Assembly (NCBI RefSeq): GCF_000003605.2
Contig: NW_003125390.1
Coordinates: 165,077-187,853 of the forward strand
Source: Saccoglossus kowalevskii
Lineage: Eukaryota; Hemichordata; Enteropneusta; Harrimaniidae
DNA: 22,777 nucleotides
Direction of reading: 5' to 3'
A program made the position numbers and the translations under genes. Positions 8,741-18,845 of the stretch are shown one piece after another. Positions within the stretch are counted from its first letter, which is position 1, and each line of letters begins with the position of its first letter. The notes under the pieces are model-generated. The model was given only the letters and a program-made list of their open reading frames with translations. It did no database searches and was not told the DNA's origin.

Positions 8741-9300
8741 CTTTTTACTCCCAGTTCGGACGCAGTCCGTGCGTGCTTCCATTCGTCCGTGCGTGCGTGC
8801 GTGCGTCCGACCTGTATCTTAGAAATGCCTGGACCAATCACAATCAAACTTCACACATACATCATACATGATATTATACATATGCTCATCAATTTGTTTC
8901 ACGATCTGATTCAAGATGGCCGAATGACGGCCATTTTTGTTCTAAAAATCATCAAAATCAAGCATTTCTCGGCTGTTTACAGTTGGATTTTGTTCAAACT
9001 TGGTATATACGTTGGACATTATAGGACCTTGATGCACATCATTTTGTTTTCAGATAAGATTCAAAATGGCCGTCTGGCGGCCATTTTGTTTTAATAAATG
9101 TGGTTCTAGTGCTATATCTCTGACTTGCTGTGACTGATTATGTTCAAATTTTAAATATTCATTATACATCATGTCATAGATATACAAATATATTGGTTTG
9201 ACGATCCTATTAAAAATGGCCGAATGGTGGCTCACACAAGTGCATTGCTTAGTAGCAAATGATCACGGTACCGTAGTGCCATCTAGTCATGCTGCATTTC
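8741..9300 (+). mobile_element. family D element: hairpin head and three 150-bp units
   Basis: The left edge is CTTTTTACTCCC, followed by a perfect hairpin CGGAC-GCA-GTCCG (8757-8769) and a CGTCCGTGCGTGCG leader with a GTGC microsatellite (8785-8809). Three units follow, with ATGGCC at 8916, 9066 and 9216, exactly 150 bp apart. Each core starts a palindrome; the middle one is perfect, CAAAATGGCCG (9062-9072) against CGGCCATTTTG (9078-9088) with a five-base loop. Units also hold TTCAAACTTGGTATATACG, the core motif shared with families A and B. The 101-codon frame at 8789-9094 is read through this repeat (IQDGRM.AIF and IQNGRLAAILF peptides) and is not a gene. The right end is uncertain, near ATCACGGTACCGTAGTG (9259-9275). 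Confidence 0.8.
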
Positions 9301-9633
9301 ACAAGTGAATAACTTACTTGTTTTCAAAGTGTTGCAATTGTTGATTAGTACTCACTCGTGATAATAATAATGTACATAAAATAAATTTGTTGAATTATTA
9401 TGAAATGCATCAAAGCGAATGATTTCAGCTACATGTAAACATTTAGTGCGATGTTTATATACCTGATAGGTCAAGTCTCTAATTAATCATAATGCTGGGT
9501 GGTGCAAACACATTTGAATTACCATATAGCTCATTTAAATGACAGGTAATGTCAGTTCAGAGACTTCATTGTTAATGCAACTCGGAAGAGATTTACCGAT
9601 TTTAGCTTTGATTTCAATGGGAAAACTGCATCG
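9301..9633. other. spacer, nothing recognised
   Basis: AT-rich sequence between family D and family B. The 62-codon frame at 9539-9727 runs into the family B head and has no domain. Confidence 0.5.
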
Positions 9634-10400
9634 TTTTTTTTTTTACTCCCGTGTGCGAAGCACACAATGGGAGTCTTTGCAGTTATCCTGTCTGTGTGTA
9701 TCTCAAGAACCGTATGTTACTTTTTAATGAAACTTGGTGTATAGATGCTCTGGGCAGATTTGATTAGGTTTTGGCTGAAATCCATGCATATTAATTACCT
9801 GATTTGCATGATAATTGCTTGTTCCTTGACTGTTCCACTGATATCTAAAGACCCATTCATTAGATTTTGATGAAACTTGGTACATAGGTGCTCTGGACTA
9901 ATGCACAGATGTGATTAATTTGGGGTAAAAATCCTTGCATATAATTAACCTAATTTGCATAATGATTAGTAAATTTTTGGCTTTTTCACTGATATCCCAG
10001 GTACTAATCATCACATTTCAATGAAACTTACATAGATACATAGGATGATGCACAAACAGATATGTGAAATATTAAATACCTAATTTGCATAATTAATCAA
10101 TTTTCAGCTTTTGATATTTCAAGTACTATTACTTCATTACTTTTCAATGAAACTTGGTACATAGACGCTCTAGAACAATCCAAGACCTGATTAATTTTAA
10201 GTAAAAATATGTGCATAATAATCAACTAATTTGCATAATTAGTCAATTTTGACGCTGATATCGCAAGTACTAATTATCCCATCTCAATGAATCTTGGTAC
10301 ATAGATGTTCTAGGACAATGCACAGACCTGATTAGTTTTGAGTTAAAATCAGTGCATATTAATCACCTAATTTGCATAATTAACCAATTTTCAGCTGAAG
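9634..10400 (+). mobile_element. family B element: hairpin head and five ~140-bp units
   Basis: An 11-base T run (9634-9644) precedes AC and a two-part hairpin. Outer arms are CTCCC (9646-9650) and GGGAG (9669-9673); inner arms are GTGTGC (9651-9656) and GCACAC (9660-9665), with a GAA loop and an AAT bulge. A CTGTCTGTGTGTATCTC leader follows. Five units are marked by GAAACTTGG or variants at 9729, 9872, 10023, 10149 and 10289 (spacing 143, 151, 126 and 140 bp). Each unit also carries an octamer-like ATTTGCAT in the phrase ACCTAATTTGCATAATTA. No coding capacity. No tail hairpin was identified, so the right end is approximate. Confidence 0.8.
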
Positions 10401-11376
10401 CAAATCCTATATTTCCAATTAATTTTTAATGTCTCCAATACTCTCAGCACACTGAGTTCTTTCTAAGCTTTCTTTGATTTATGTATGTTAATATTTAAAA
10501 CTTAAGTGTAAACTTGCTATCCAAGTTGTATATTCTCAGACAAGTTGATCACTTGGTACACATTCATGTTTGTTTTATGCTTTGTTCTCATTAAATTACC
10601 TTATTAGAAATATACATGTGTATTGTCACAACAAATACTGGAGACATGAAATTTAGTTTTAACAAAAAATTAAATAAATAAGAGAAACAGAAAATAGAAA
10701 TATAAAGCATGTGAGCATATATTAAATTGCAAAGTCCATACACTACAAATTCATTCAGATACAATTTTTCTGGTCACATGACCAGTGATTTGCATATATT
10801 ATGCATGTAGCAATACATGTTCATAACAATTTAATTTGTGATCAGATAAAAGATGATAGACTTCTTGCTTTTGGCCCTAATATTGGGCATGAATTACATT
10901 TTCCCTACATGCAACAGGGACTGTGTCATTAACAATGACTTGTATTTATTTTGTTTTTGCATTTCTAGAGTTATCCAGTATTATGAACGCCATTACTGTG
11001 TATCATATTGCTTTCACATAGTCCATCTCACAAAGCAGATATACAAGCCATATGGCTTCTTGATTTGAAGGTTAATCCTAAAAATTTTAATTTAATTTAA
11101 ATATTCATACTTCATATGTCCTTAATACCTTCAGCCAATAGAAGTTTTTTCTAAGATTTCTTTGACGTCAAAGCCTGAAAAATGTCTTAGACTATTGAAA
11201 TCGTGATGGGAATATTTGATGATGTGAAGGCTGGAGCAATCGGTAGTTTTCAATTACAAAGGCAGTTCAAGCTAAATTAAATATAAATTTTGGAAATAGT
11301 TTATATCGATAATATTTGACTTCTTCACCTCGTGTCATTGAGCAAAATATATATATACACATGTATATATAAATTT
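10401..11376. other. non-coding stretch, nothing recognised
   Basis: AT-rich. The 71-codon frame at 10853-11068 shows no domain. An AT dinucleotide run with TATATATA character lies at about 11347-11375. Confidence 0.55.
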
Positions 11377-11525
11377 ATATTTTCGACTTGTTTTAAAAAA
11401 ACGCAAGTCTGATTGCTTTGATATTACATATATAGGTACTACAATGTACATGTGGACCTCTCTCAGATTTGTTCATTTTGTAATGATATCTTTAATTCTC
11501 TAATTTTTGTGAATATTTTTGTAAT
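11377..11525 (+). repeat. isolated single family A unit
   Basis: One complete unit, from ATTTTCGACTTG through GGACCTCTCTCAGATTTG to GAATATTTTTGTAATT. It is very similar to the units at 4810-5130, including ATTACATATATAGGTACTAC. Neither the CTCCGCT head nor the hairpin tail is present on either side. The 71-codon frame at 11452-11667 starts inside it and is not a gene. Confidence 0.75.
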
Positions 11526-14500
11526 TGATCCTCCTGTAATGCAACCCATCCATATTAACCATAATTGTCAGGGCTGTGGTAGCCTTTGTTTAAATCTGTG
11601 TACAATTTTATCATGGATAGTTTTGAAAGGAATATATATTTGGACACTTCCATTTTGTTTGTTTTAGCTGGTACATGTATGTACTGTGCAGTTGACCAAT
11701 CCTATTAAATACTTCTAATACTAGTTCATATCTGAAATGTGGCTCAATGGTTAATGCCTGTGAAAAATCACAGCATCCTTGTTTATGGCAGAATGACTGA
11801 TACCTGCCCTAATTTTGAGTAAAAATGATTTCTTCCCATTGGCTATCCTTAAACTAAATAAAATAATATGATGATTGGAAAAAGAATTATTATTGGTGTT
11901 AGTAGGCTTAACACTGATTTTTAACAAAAATGTATAAAAAATTGATCACTCCAGCAGCAGTCTAAAATTGCTAATATGACCAAAAATGCACATTGTCTAA
12001 ATCGATTTGAGATGTGTTTTAAATTTTATCCCCACATACCCTAGACATAAACATATATTTCTCGACATAAAGCAAAGGTGATTACAATGAAGCGTGTATT
12101 GTTAGTTAATTTAGGGTAATAGTAACAATGATCTATTGAGTCTAGCATTTCATTTTAATTGTAGATGTAGTTCATACTATCTGCTTGTTAAATCGTGGTG
12201 CATTAGCAATGCCATGCAGTTCCGCTTGAATCAATTTAGTTTAACATAGAAATCACATTAAGGAATATGTGAATAAAAAGTCTAGTGCAGTAATTTAGAG
12301 ATCAGCTATTGTATTATGACCAAACAACCCATGGAAAATGTTGAAAAATGTGGTCTCTGAAGTTGACTGGGAGTTTATGCTAGACGGATTGCAATTTGTT
12401 TCATCATACTGGCACAATTATAAAGATGACTGATGGCTTTAGTAGCTATATAATATTATCTCGTGTCTGATGGAGTGTCATTTCTTTTTTCTCATCTTTC
12501 AACTGTGTAGGAAACAATTGTTTGTCTCACTCTCAGGGTTAATATTGTATTAACAGTACGATTCCCTAGAGTCAGGAAAAAATTCATGATCTTAATTTGT
12601 CAAGACAAGTATTATCTATCCTTGGAGAATAATTAAATCATTCCCAGGGCGGTGGAATATAAAACTAGTTAATTAAATGTATTTAATTAAATTGTCTGAT
12701 TAAACTTGTAGCTGTATATAGGTCTTTCTTGGAAATAGGTCCATTTTGGTTAGCTTGGGGCATATGCATGATTGCATTGGACTATCGTTTCTACGATCAT
12801 CGTTAAGAGCTGCAAGGAGGAGGATTCTTTCCAAGTCAATAGAGATCTTTCTTTAAATAAGATGTGATATACTAGGTGAATTGTGTACATTATAATGGTT
12901 GGCTCAATATGCAGACTGAATCTTAGGATATCCGTATCATGGGGCATTGATTTGTAAGGTAATGTTGAGCATTGTCTTTCAAGCTATGAAATTCTACCGC
13001 CAGGATTATAACCAACAAAAAATATTATCTACCAACTGAACTTGATTTCTTAAAAACTGCAAATGCAATGAAACCAAATTAACTATGAAAGTAAGATTGT
13101 TCATTTCAACTTTATAGGGGTTACCGGTATTTTAAAAAGGAAGCAAAGTGCATCTAATACATGTACTATTAATGTTGTACATACTCCTACTTTAATAGTG
13201 AAGATGAAAATTCATTTGTTTTTAAATGTTTATTCAATATATGCAAAACAACTGTATACACAAAACTCAACCCAATGAGTAATTTGGTTCACATATTGCA
13301 AGTGTGGAATTGGTAAATGCGATTAAGTTTAATATTAAGTAGTTTTTCTTTTTTAGAAACCTTGAAATTGAGTTCCCTCAAAATACTGTAAAATAATTTT
13401 TTTTCTTTTTGGCATTTAATTTCTCTAGAGCGTATTCAGAGATGCCAAGGAAACGAGGAGTTAATATTTTATATATTTTCGTGAGTTTAATTAAGCGAAT
13501 TTTACTTATCATAGACTATTTAATGCATTTACAATACTGAAGTTCAGGCAAGTTGTATGGTAAACTGAATGAATTTGGTGTAATTGAAATAAAGCGCTGG
13601 GCAATGGAATGAGTAGTGATTATAAAGGCAGTGATACAAATTTAGTGCTACCAGTATAACTCAATTTGTAAAATGAATAAAGAATTTTTTATGATGAATT
13701 ACAATCATTATTTTGGTGCTTTATACTTTTGTTATACATACCAGTACCTGTAGATTAAATATAATCAATTTCTATCACTATCAGTTTTCTTCTCTTGTAA
13801 ATACACTGTATATTATGATTGTGTTTTACTGACAGAATTTATTATTGACCTGACATTCAAATAGAAAATGTTTGGGCGGGTCTGCTTTAGATGTCTTTAT
13901 TAAGTGAGTTCAAAATTTTGCCATGCAAATTTCATTGAAATTTACTCATTTATGCAGTCAATTATCTGAATTCTTGGAGCATAGCTAAATTGTTCAAATA
14001 CTCAAATAGTTTAGGTAATTAATCATATAAATGTATAGAATCATTAATAATGGGACCATGGAAAGCAGTTTAGGCAATGGGAAATCTGGATAAGTGGGGT
14101 TCAATACTGTTTTCCTTTGTAAATGTCATGCTTTTCTTCTTGTTGAGCTATGTAAAACTGATACTGGTAAAGTATATAATTTTTCTCTTTTTTTCAACTC
14201 ACTGCTTTAATTGCATTTATTTATGCAAATTATTATTGTCACATATATTAGATTGGCGGAGGCCTTTGACATGTGGAAGTAATACATATTGTATACAAAA
14301 TGCAACAGTTATCTGTAACTTGTGGTTATCAGTCAACATTTTTCGGCATCTTGGGTTGAAAGTACAACTTAGATATTATAAACATTGGTCTGCAATACAC
14401 GCACTCAGAATTTATGACGTGTTTTACTCTTGTTGCCACCGAGTCTCTTAGCAAACTTCCTACGTTATTTGTGTTTAATTGCGCACCTGAAGCAGAATTC

Positions 14501-14895
14501 AAAACAGCTAACCATCATGAGATTCTAGGTGACTTGGTCACTAACCAAAATCAATCAGGACCCAACACGAATAATTCATAAACATGGATGAGAATACACC
14601 TGTAAATATAAGAACTGTAACATGCTTGTCTAACAAAATTAATCATAAACCTCCAGTACTCACAAATGCATTATGTGGTACAATTTTGTATATCTTCAGA
14701 AATAACATACTACCGTATATATATTAAATAATAGCATTGTTTAACAACAAGTATAACCAGTAGTAGTCTTTAGGTAATATTTTATTGCATATTTAGAAAA
14801 TAAACATTTCTATCAGTTGCAATCAATATATAGGTAACAAAAGTAATAATAAACAAGTTACATCAAAATAAAAATTATGAAATTTCATTTCACCA
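11526..14895. other. long AT-rich stretch with no supported gene
   Basis: About 3.4 kb without repeats of families A-E in recognisable form. The 124-codon frame at 14077-14451 encodes a hydrophobic, Cys/Phe/Leu-rich peptide with no motif; AT-rich DNA gives such peptides by chance. A weak resemblance to a family A unit (AACTGCAAATGC...TTGTTCATTTC) near 13050-13110 is too diverged to call. This could be intron or intergenic sequence. Confidence 0.55.
12669..12690. repeat. perfect 10-bp palindromic hairpin
   Basis: TTAATTAAAT (12669-12678) and ATTTAATTAA (12681-12690) are exact reverse complements with a two-base GT loop. All-AT arms make cruciform extrusion possible, but long AT palindromes also arise by chance. 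Confidence 0.8.
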
Positions 14896-14899
14896 TGTG

Positions 14900-16045
14900 A
14901 CGTCAACAGCGGAGCTTATAGTATTACTGATTGTCCGTCGTCGCCACCGCTTCTAGGAAAGTACCGTAGGTGGTTCTCTTTAAGATTTGTCTTTATTTAT
15001 AGCAAATATTGTTGTCATTTTTGGTCAAAAATGCTACTTTGATACTTGGTATGTAGGTACATTGTACCTTGGGCGGACCTCTATCAGATTTGTTCATTTC
15101 AGAATGATATCTTCATTTCCCTAATTTTGATGAATATTTTTGGTGAAAAATTATATTTATACTTCTTCTTGTAAATTGCTAGTCTGATTGCTTTGCTATT
15201 GTATATGTAGGTACATCAGGTGGACCTCTATCAGATTTGTCGATTTTGTGACAATATCTTCAATTCTCTAATTTTGATAATTATTTTTGTAATTTTTGGT
15301 CAAAAACGTTATTTTCAACTTCTTCTTGAAAACTGCTAATCTGATTGCTTTGTAACTTTATTTGTAGGTACCTTGGATGAATCTCTGTCAGATTTGGTAA
15401 TTTTATGACGATATCTTCAAATCTCTAATTTTAGTGAATGTTTGTGTCATTTTTCGTAAAAATGTTATTTTCAACTTCTTGTTGAAAACCTCTAACCTGA
15501 TTGCTTTGTAAATTTATTTGTAGGTACCTTGGGTGGATCTCAGTCAGATTTGTTAATTTCATGAGGATATCTTCAATTCTCTAATTTTAGTGAATATTTT
15601 TGTCATTTTTGGTAAAAAATGTTATTTTCAACTTATCCTTGAAAACCTCTAACCTGATTGCTTTATAACTTTATTTGTAGGCACCTTGGGTGGACCTCTG
15701 TCAGATTTGTTCACTTCCTGTCAACATTTTCAATTCTCTATTTTTAGCAAATATTTTCGTCATTTTTCATCAAGAAACATATTTTTGACTTGTCCCTCAA
15801 AACCAGTAGTCCAAATTCTTTGATACTTGTACACATGCAACTTGGGTAGACCTCTATTACTGGTAGATTAGTCCATTTTGTAAAGATATCTTCAATTCTC
15901 TACTTTTTGTGAAATCTTTTCTGCAACAAAATCAAGAAAGTTGGTGTCTTGCTATAGCATTAAGTTTAAATTGCTTCTTAGTCCTTGCTTTCAGAGCATG
16001 CATCACAAACAGCGAAGCTATATCAGCCGACAGGCTGCTAGTTTA
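14900..16045 (+). mobile_element. family A element, copy 2: six units and hairpin tail
   Basis: It begins GTCAACAGCGGAGCTTATAG, matching the right arm of the head hairpin of copy 1; the left arm is absent. A CG-containing leader (GTCCGTCGTCGCC) follows. Unit markers GATTTGT or variants lie at 15087, 15234, 15391, 15547, 15704 and 15866 (spacing 147, 157, 156, 157 and 162 bp). Three inner units share a version (AACCTGATTGCTTTGTAA plus TTTATTTGTAGGTACCTTGG) not seen in copies 1 or 3. The tail has CAGCGAAGCTAT and a perfect hairpin CAGCC-GACA-GGCTG (16024-16037). No coding capacity. This is the longest array in the window. Confidence 0.8.
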
Positions 16046-17043
16046 ATTTTACTCAAAAGAGAATTTATTATTTAATTTTTCTTCTACACAAATGTCTTAT
16101 TTCAACCGAAACCAAAAACATAAATGTGTAGGAGGGCATTTCACAGGCACTTTTAATAGAATACATGTAGATGTACTTGTGAGATTTGGTTACAGTTTCT
16201 GAAAAACATTGAATGTGCGAATTGTCTAATGGCAAATCTACTGGAAGAAGTGGACAATGTCATTGATTATAAAATAAATTGGGAACATCCATCAAAGTCA
16301 TTCCGATCCTGTCACCCTGTTTACTGGCAGTTTTGAAAAATATCATTGGTATATTATTGGCACTTTAATGATGCCTGTCATCATTGCTACATAGAACAGA
16401 CCAGTTATATGATGTGAAATGTTCTGTACATGTATTTACAACTGTTGGTGTCATTCTCATGAGAGATTAAATATTACAATCCCTCAGGGCTTTGGCAAAT
16501 GTCATGGGAATTAACCTCTATCATGCAGGCTATTCACCTGTCATCTGGTTCATTTAATTGAACATGTTTTCCTGTGCATAAAAGCAGACTTGTTAAATCT
16601 GTACCAGGCAATTTGTGGTTGAATACTGTACTTAAAGTGGACAACTGAACATTTAGTGCAAGGCAATAAAATTGACTAAATATTTTAGGTGTGAGACATA
16701 CAAATTTACATGCACTAAAACAATAACAGTGATACTGACCAGAGCAATAAATATTAAGAACTGCTAACATCTAAAATATTATTGCATATCGTATCTTTGT
16801 CACATGAAATGATATTCATTTCCAGCATCTCCAAGCTTGTGTTGGCTGTACATTTCAAATACATAACATATTGTGAATGCTTTCACACATGCTGTCAAAA
16901 TAACTGATTTGATTACATGCTTGGCTGCTGACCAATATGTCATGTTTTGACCTTTAATGTTTATTTGATTACTTGTTTGATAATCGGAATGTTCTACAGT
17001 TTCTGATACAGAATGTTATACATCAAATAGGGGCTGATAATTT
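16046..17043. other. non-coding stretch, nothing recognised
   Basis: AT-rich. The 78-codon reverse frame at 16534-16770 has no recognisable domain. No repeats were noted. Confidence 0.55.
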
Positions 17044-17160
17044 GGTCTAGGTCCATTTGTTTGTAGTTGTATTTCAGAACCCTCCTAGACTGATGCTGTT
17101 CATTCTTTGCATGTGTTTAGTACACTATGTTGGACATATGCACATGCAGTAGTTTATTCA
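17044..17160 (+). mobile_element. partial family E copy
   Basis: The order TATTTCAGAACCCT, TTCATTCTTTGCATGTG, TTGGACATA, GCACATGCAG matches 18125-18215 of the better-preserved family E copy. Neither the hairpin head nor the ATGGCC palindrome is recognisable, so this is a fragment. Confidence 0.65.
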
Positions 17161-17169
17161 ATCCTTCTG

Positions 17170-17235
17170 TAGTTGTTTACAATCTCAATATGAATACAAC
17201 TATAGTTGTTTACAATCTCCATATGAATCAAAACA
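17170..17235. repeat. 33-bp tandem duplication (two copies)
   Basis: TAGTTGTTTACAATCTC begins at 17170 and again at 17203, giving two adjacent 33-bp copies with few differences. The period is a multiple of three, so the 69-codon frame at 17127-17336 stays open across it and shows a VVYNL.MN peptide repeat. This is more likely coincidence than a gene. Confidence 0.85.
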
Positions 17236-17480
17236 TTTGCAGTCCGAAAGTGATTTGTTGTCATCAGAATAGGGAGAGCAAGGAAATGCTTTGCAAGATA
17301 TATCATTTATTATTATTATCCATTAATATTGCTTGATGCACTAGGTTGTTAGCCCTTTTAGATGTCAATTTGTGGTCATAAAAATAATATCGAAATTAAT
17401 TCAAAAATGCCCCAAGACAAATGAAGTTTCTATTCACGTAAAAAGAAACTTAAAGCAAAAGAATTAACTTACCCTGTAGT

Positions 17481-17705
17481 TTTGACTCCTGTGTGCAAAG
17501 CAAACAATGGGAATCTTTCCAGTTACTCTGTGTACACATGTCTATTTCACTCGTATCTCCATAACCATTAATCATATTTCAGTGAAACATGGTACATAGA
17601 TACTCTGAAATAATGCACTGACCTGATTATTTGGGTTAAAATCTGTGCATATGAATTACCTAATTTGCATAAATTGCCAATTTTCAGTTGCTTAACATAT
17701 TTAAA
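17481..17705 (+). mobile_element. family B copy with one unit, decayed head
   Basis: TTTGACTCCTGTGTGCAAAG corresponds to the head of the copy at 9634, but point changes have broken the inner stem (GTGTGC against GCAAAC) and outer stem (CTCCT against GGGAA). One unit follows, with GAAACATGGTACATAGATAC, CTGACCTGATTA and ACCTAATTTGCATAAATTG. It ends near 17705. Confidence 0.75.
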
Positions 17706-18040
17706 TATAACTTTAACTATACATGTAGGTAGTCTGCTCTCTATTGAATCCTATTAACTATTAACAGGCATGGATGTACTTCATAACTCCTGAAACTGGT
17801 TGTCTGATTTCATTAAAGTTGTATAAACTTTGGATCCAAACACTCAGACTGAAGATGTCATTTTTCAACAAAAAATGTCACAATAATATATGTGCCACGC
17901 TAATGCTGCATTTCAAAGTAGATGCACACGAGTCTCACATAATTACCGGGTACCTATTCTATCGCCAGTGTATTAGCATAGGGCAAACGGTTAAAACTGC
18001 TGTATATTTACAAATAGGTCCACACCCTGTTCAATTTTTA
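17706..18040. other. non-coding stretch overlapped by a 157-codon frame
   Basis: The longest open frame in the window (17774-18247) starts here but ends inside the family E element, where its peptide (SIHHPSIRSHIS, then IQSKMADW) is read from repeat sequence. No domain, signal peptide or homology was recognised in the upstream part, so no gene is called. Confidence 0.5.
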
Positions 18041-18390
18041 TTACTGGTAGTCCTGTTTGAACGATGTTCGAAACAGGGAATTATAATTCGGCCTCCATCC
18101 ATCCATCATCCGTCCATCCGGAGTCATATTTCAGAACCCTGTGGATCAAATCTATTCATTCTTTGCATGTGCCTATTACTTTATCTGGGACATACATGTA
18201 TGCACTTGCAGGGTTTACTGATTCAATCCAAGATGGCCGACTGGTAGCCATTTTGTTTTTTGAAAATGTGGTATCTTTGTCAGTTTTTGTTCAAATTTGG
18301 TACATACATTAATAACATGTTAGGTTACATATCTATGATAATTTTTTTTGCTACCTGATCAAAGATGGCCGACTGGTAGCCGTTTAGTTT
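18040..18390 (+). mobile_element. family E element: hairpin head and two ATGGCC units
   Basis: The head is a long hairpin, CCTGTTTGAAC (18052-18062) against GTTCGAAACAGG (18066-18077), with one bulged G and a GAT loop. A CCATCCATCCATCATCCGTCC leader and ATATTTCAGAACCC follow. Two cores AAGATGGCCGACTGGTAGCC lie with their ATGGCC at 18233 and 18365 (132 bp apart), the first continuing to CCATTTTGTT as an imperfect palindrome. TTCAAATTTGGTACATACAT is the shared core motif. The cores match family D, so E may be a subfamily with a different head. No tail was found; the sequence runs directly into family A units. Confidence 0.75.
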
Positions 18391-18845
18391 AGCCGTGTCA
18401 ACTTTTTCCACTTCTACAATTGTTATTGCTTTGATACTTTGATACTTGGGCAGACCTCTCATAGATTTGTTCATTTCGTAATGATAACTTCAATTCTCTA
18501 ATTTTGATGCATATTTTTGTCATTTTTGGTAAAAAGTAATATTTTTGACTTCTTGATACTATACATATAGGTACCTCAGGTAGACCTTTCTCAGGTTTGT
18601 TCATTTCCTAATGATAACTTCAATTCTCTAATTTTGATGCATATTTTTTGTCATTTTTGGTAAAAAGTAATATTTTGACTTTTTGTTAAAAACCACAAGT
18701 CAGATTGTTTTGATACTATACATATAGGTACCTCAGGTAGACCTTAGATTAGATTTGTTCATTGTCTAATGATATCTTCAGTTCTTTAATTGTAATGTGC
18801 ATTGCTAACGGCGAAGCTATCGCGGCTGAGAGGCTGCTTGTTGAA
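18391..18845 (+). mobile_element. family A element, copy 3: three units and tail, no head
   Basis: Units are marked by GATTTGTTCATT or GGTTTGTTCATT at 18464, 18594 and 18752 (spacing 130 and 158 bp). The first two share TTTTGATGCATATTTTT and AAAAAGTAATATTTT, which are not in copies 1 or 2. The tail is nearly the same as in copy 1 (GTGCATTGCTAAC, GCGAAGCTATC, GAGGCTGCTTGTT), but the left arm of the tail hairpin has changed from CAGCC to CGGCT. The head is replaced by the family E element immediately to the left. The 68-codon reverse frame at 18398-18604 is a repeat artefact. Confidence 0.75.

Noticed and set aside
8789-9094. 101-codon frame with repeated IQDGR/IQNGR peptides
   Set aside because: The peptide repeat mirrors the 150-bp DNA repeat with its ATGGCC palindrome; the same peptides appear in family E, so it is a repeat artefact.
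14077-14451. 124-codon hydrophobic open frame that could look like a membrane protein
   Set aside because: Phe/Leu/Cys-rich composition is expected from random AT-rich DNA; no conserved motif or neighbouring exon was seen.
18052-18080. GTTCGAAAC as a tRNA-type B box (SINE promoter)
   Set aside because: It lies in the family E head hairpin, lacks the GGTTCGANTCC consensus, and no A box or tRNA fold precedes it.
17774-18247. 157-codon open frame, longest in the window
   Set aside because: Its C-terminal half is read through the family E head and unit; the rest has no motif, and no splice or start context supports it.
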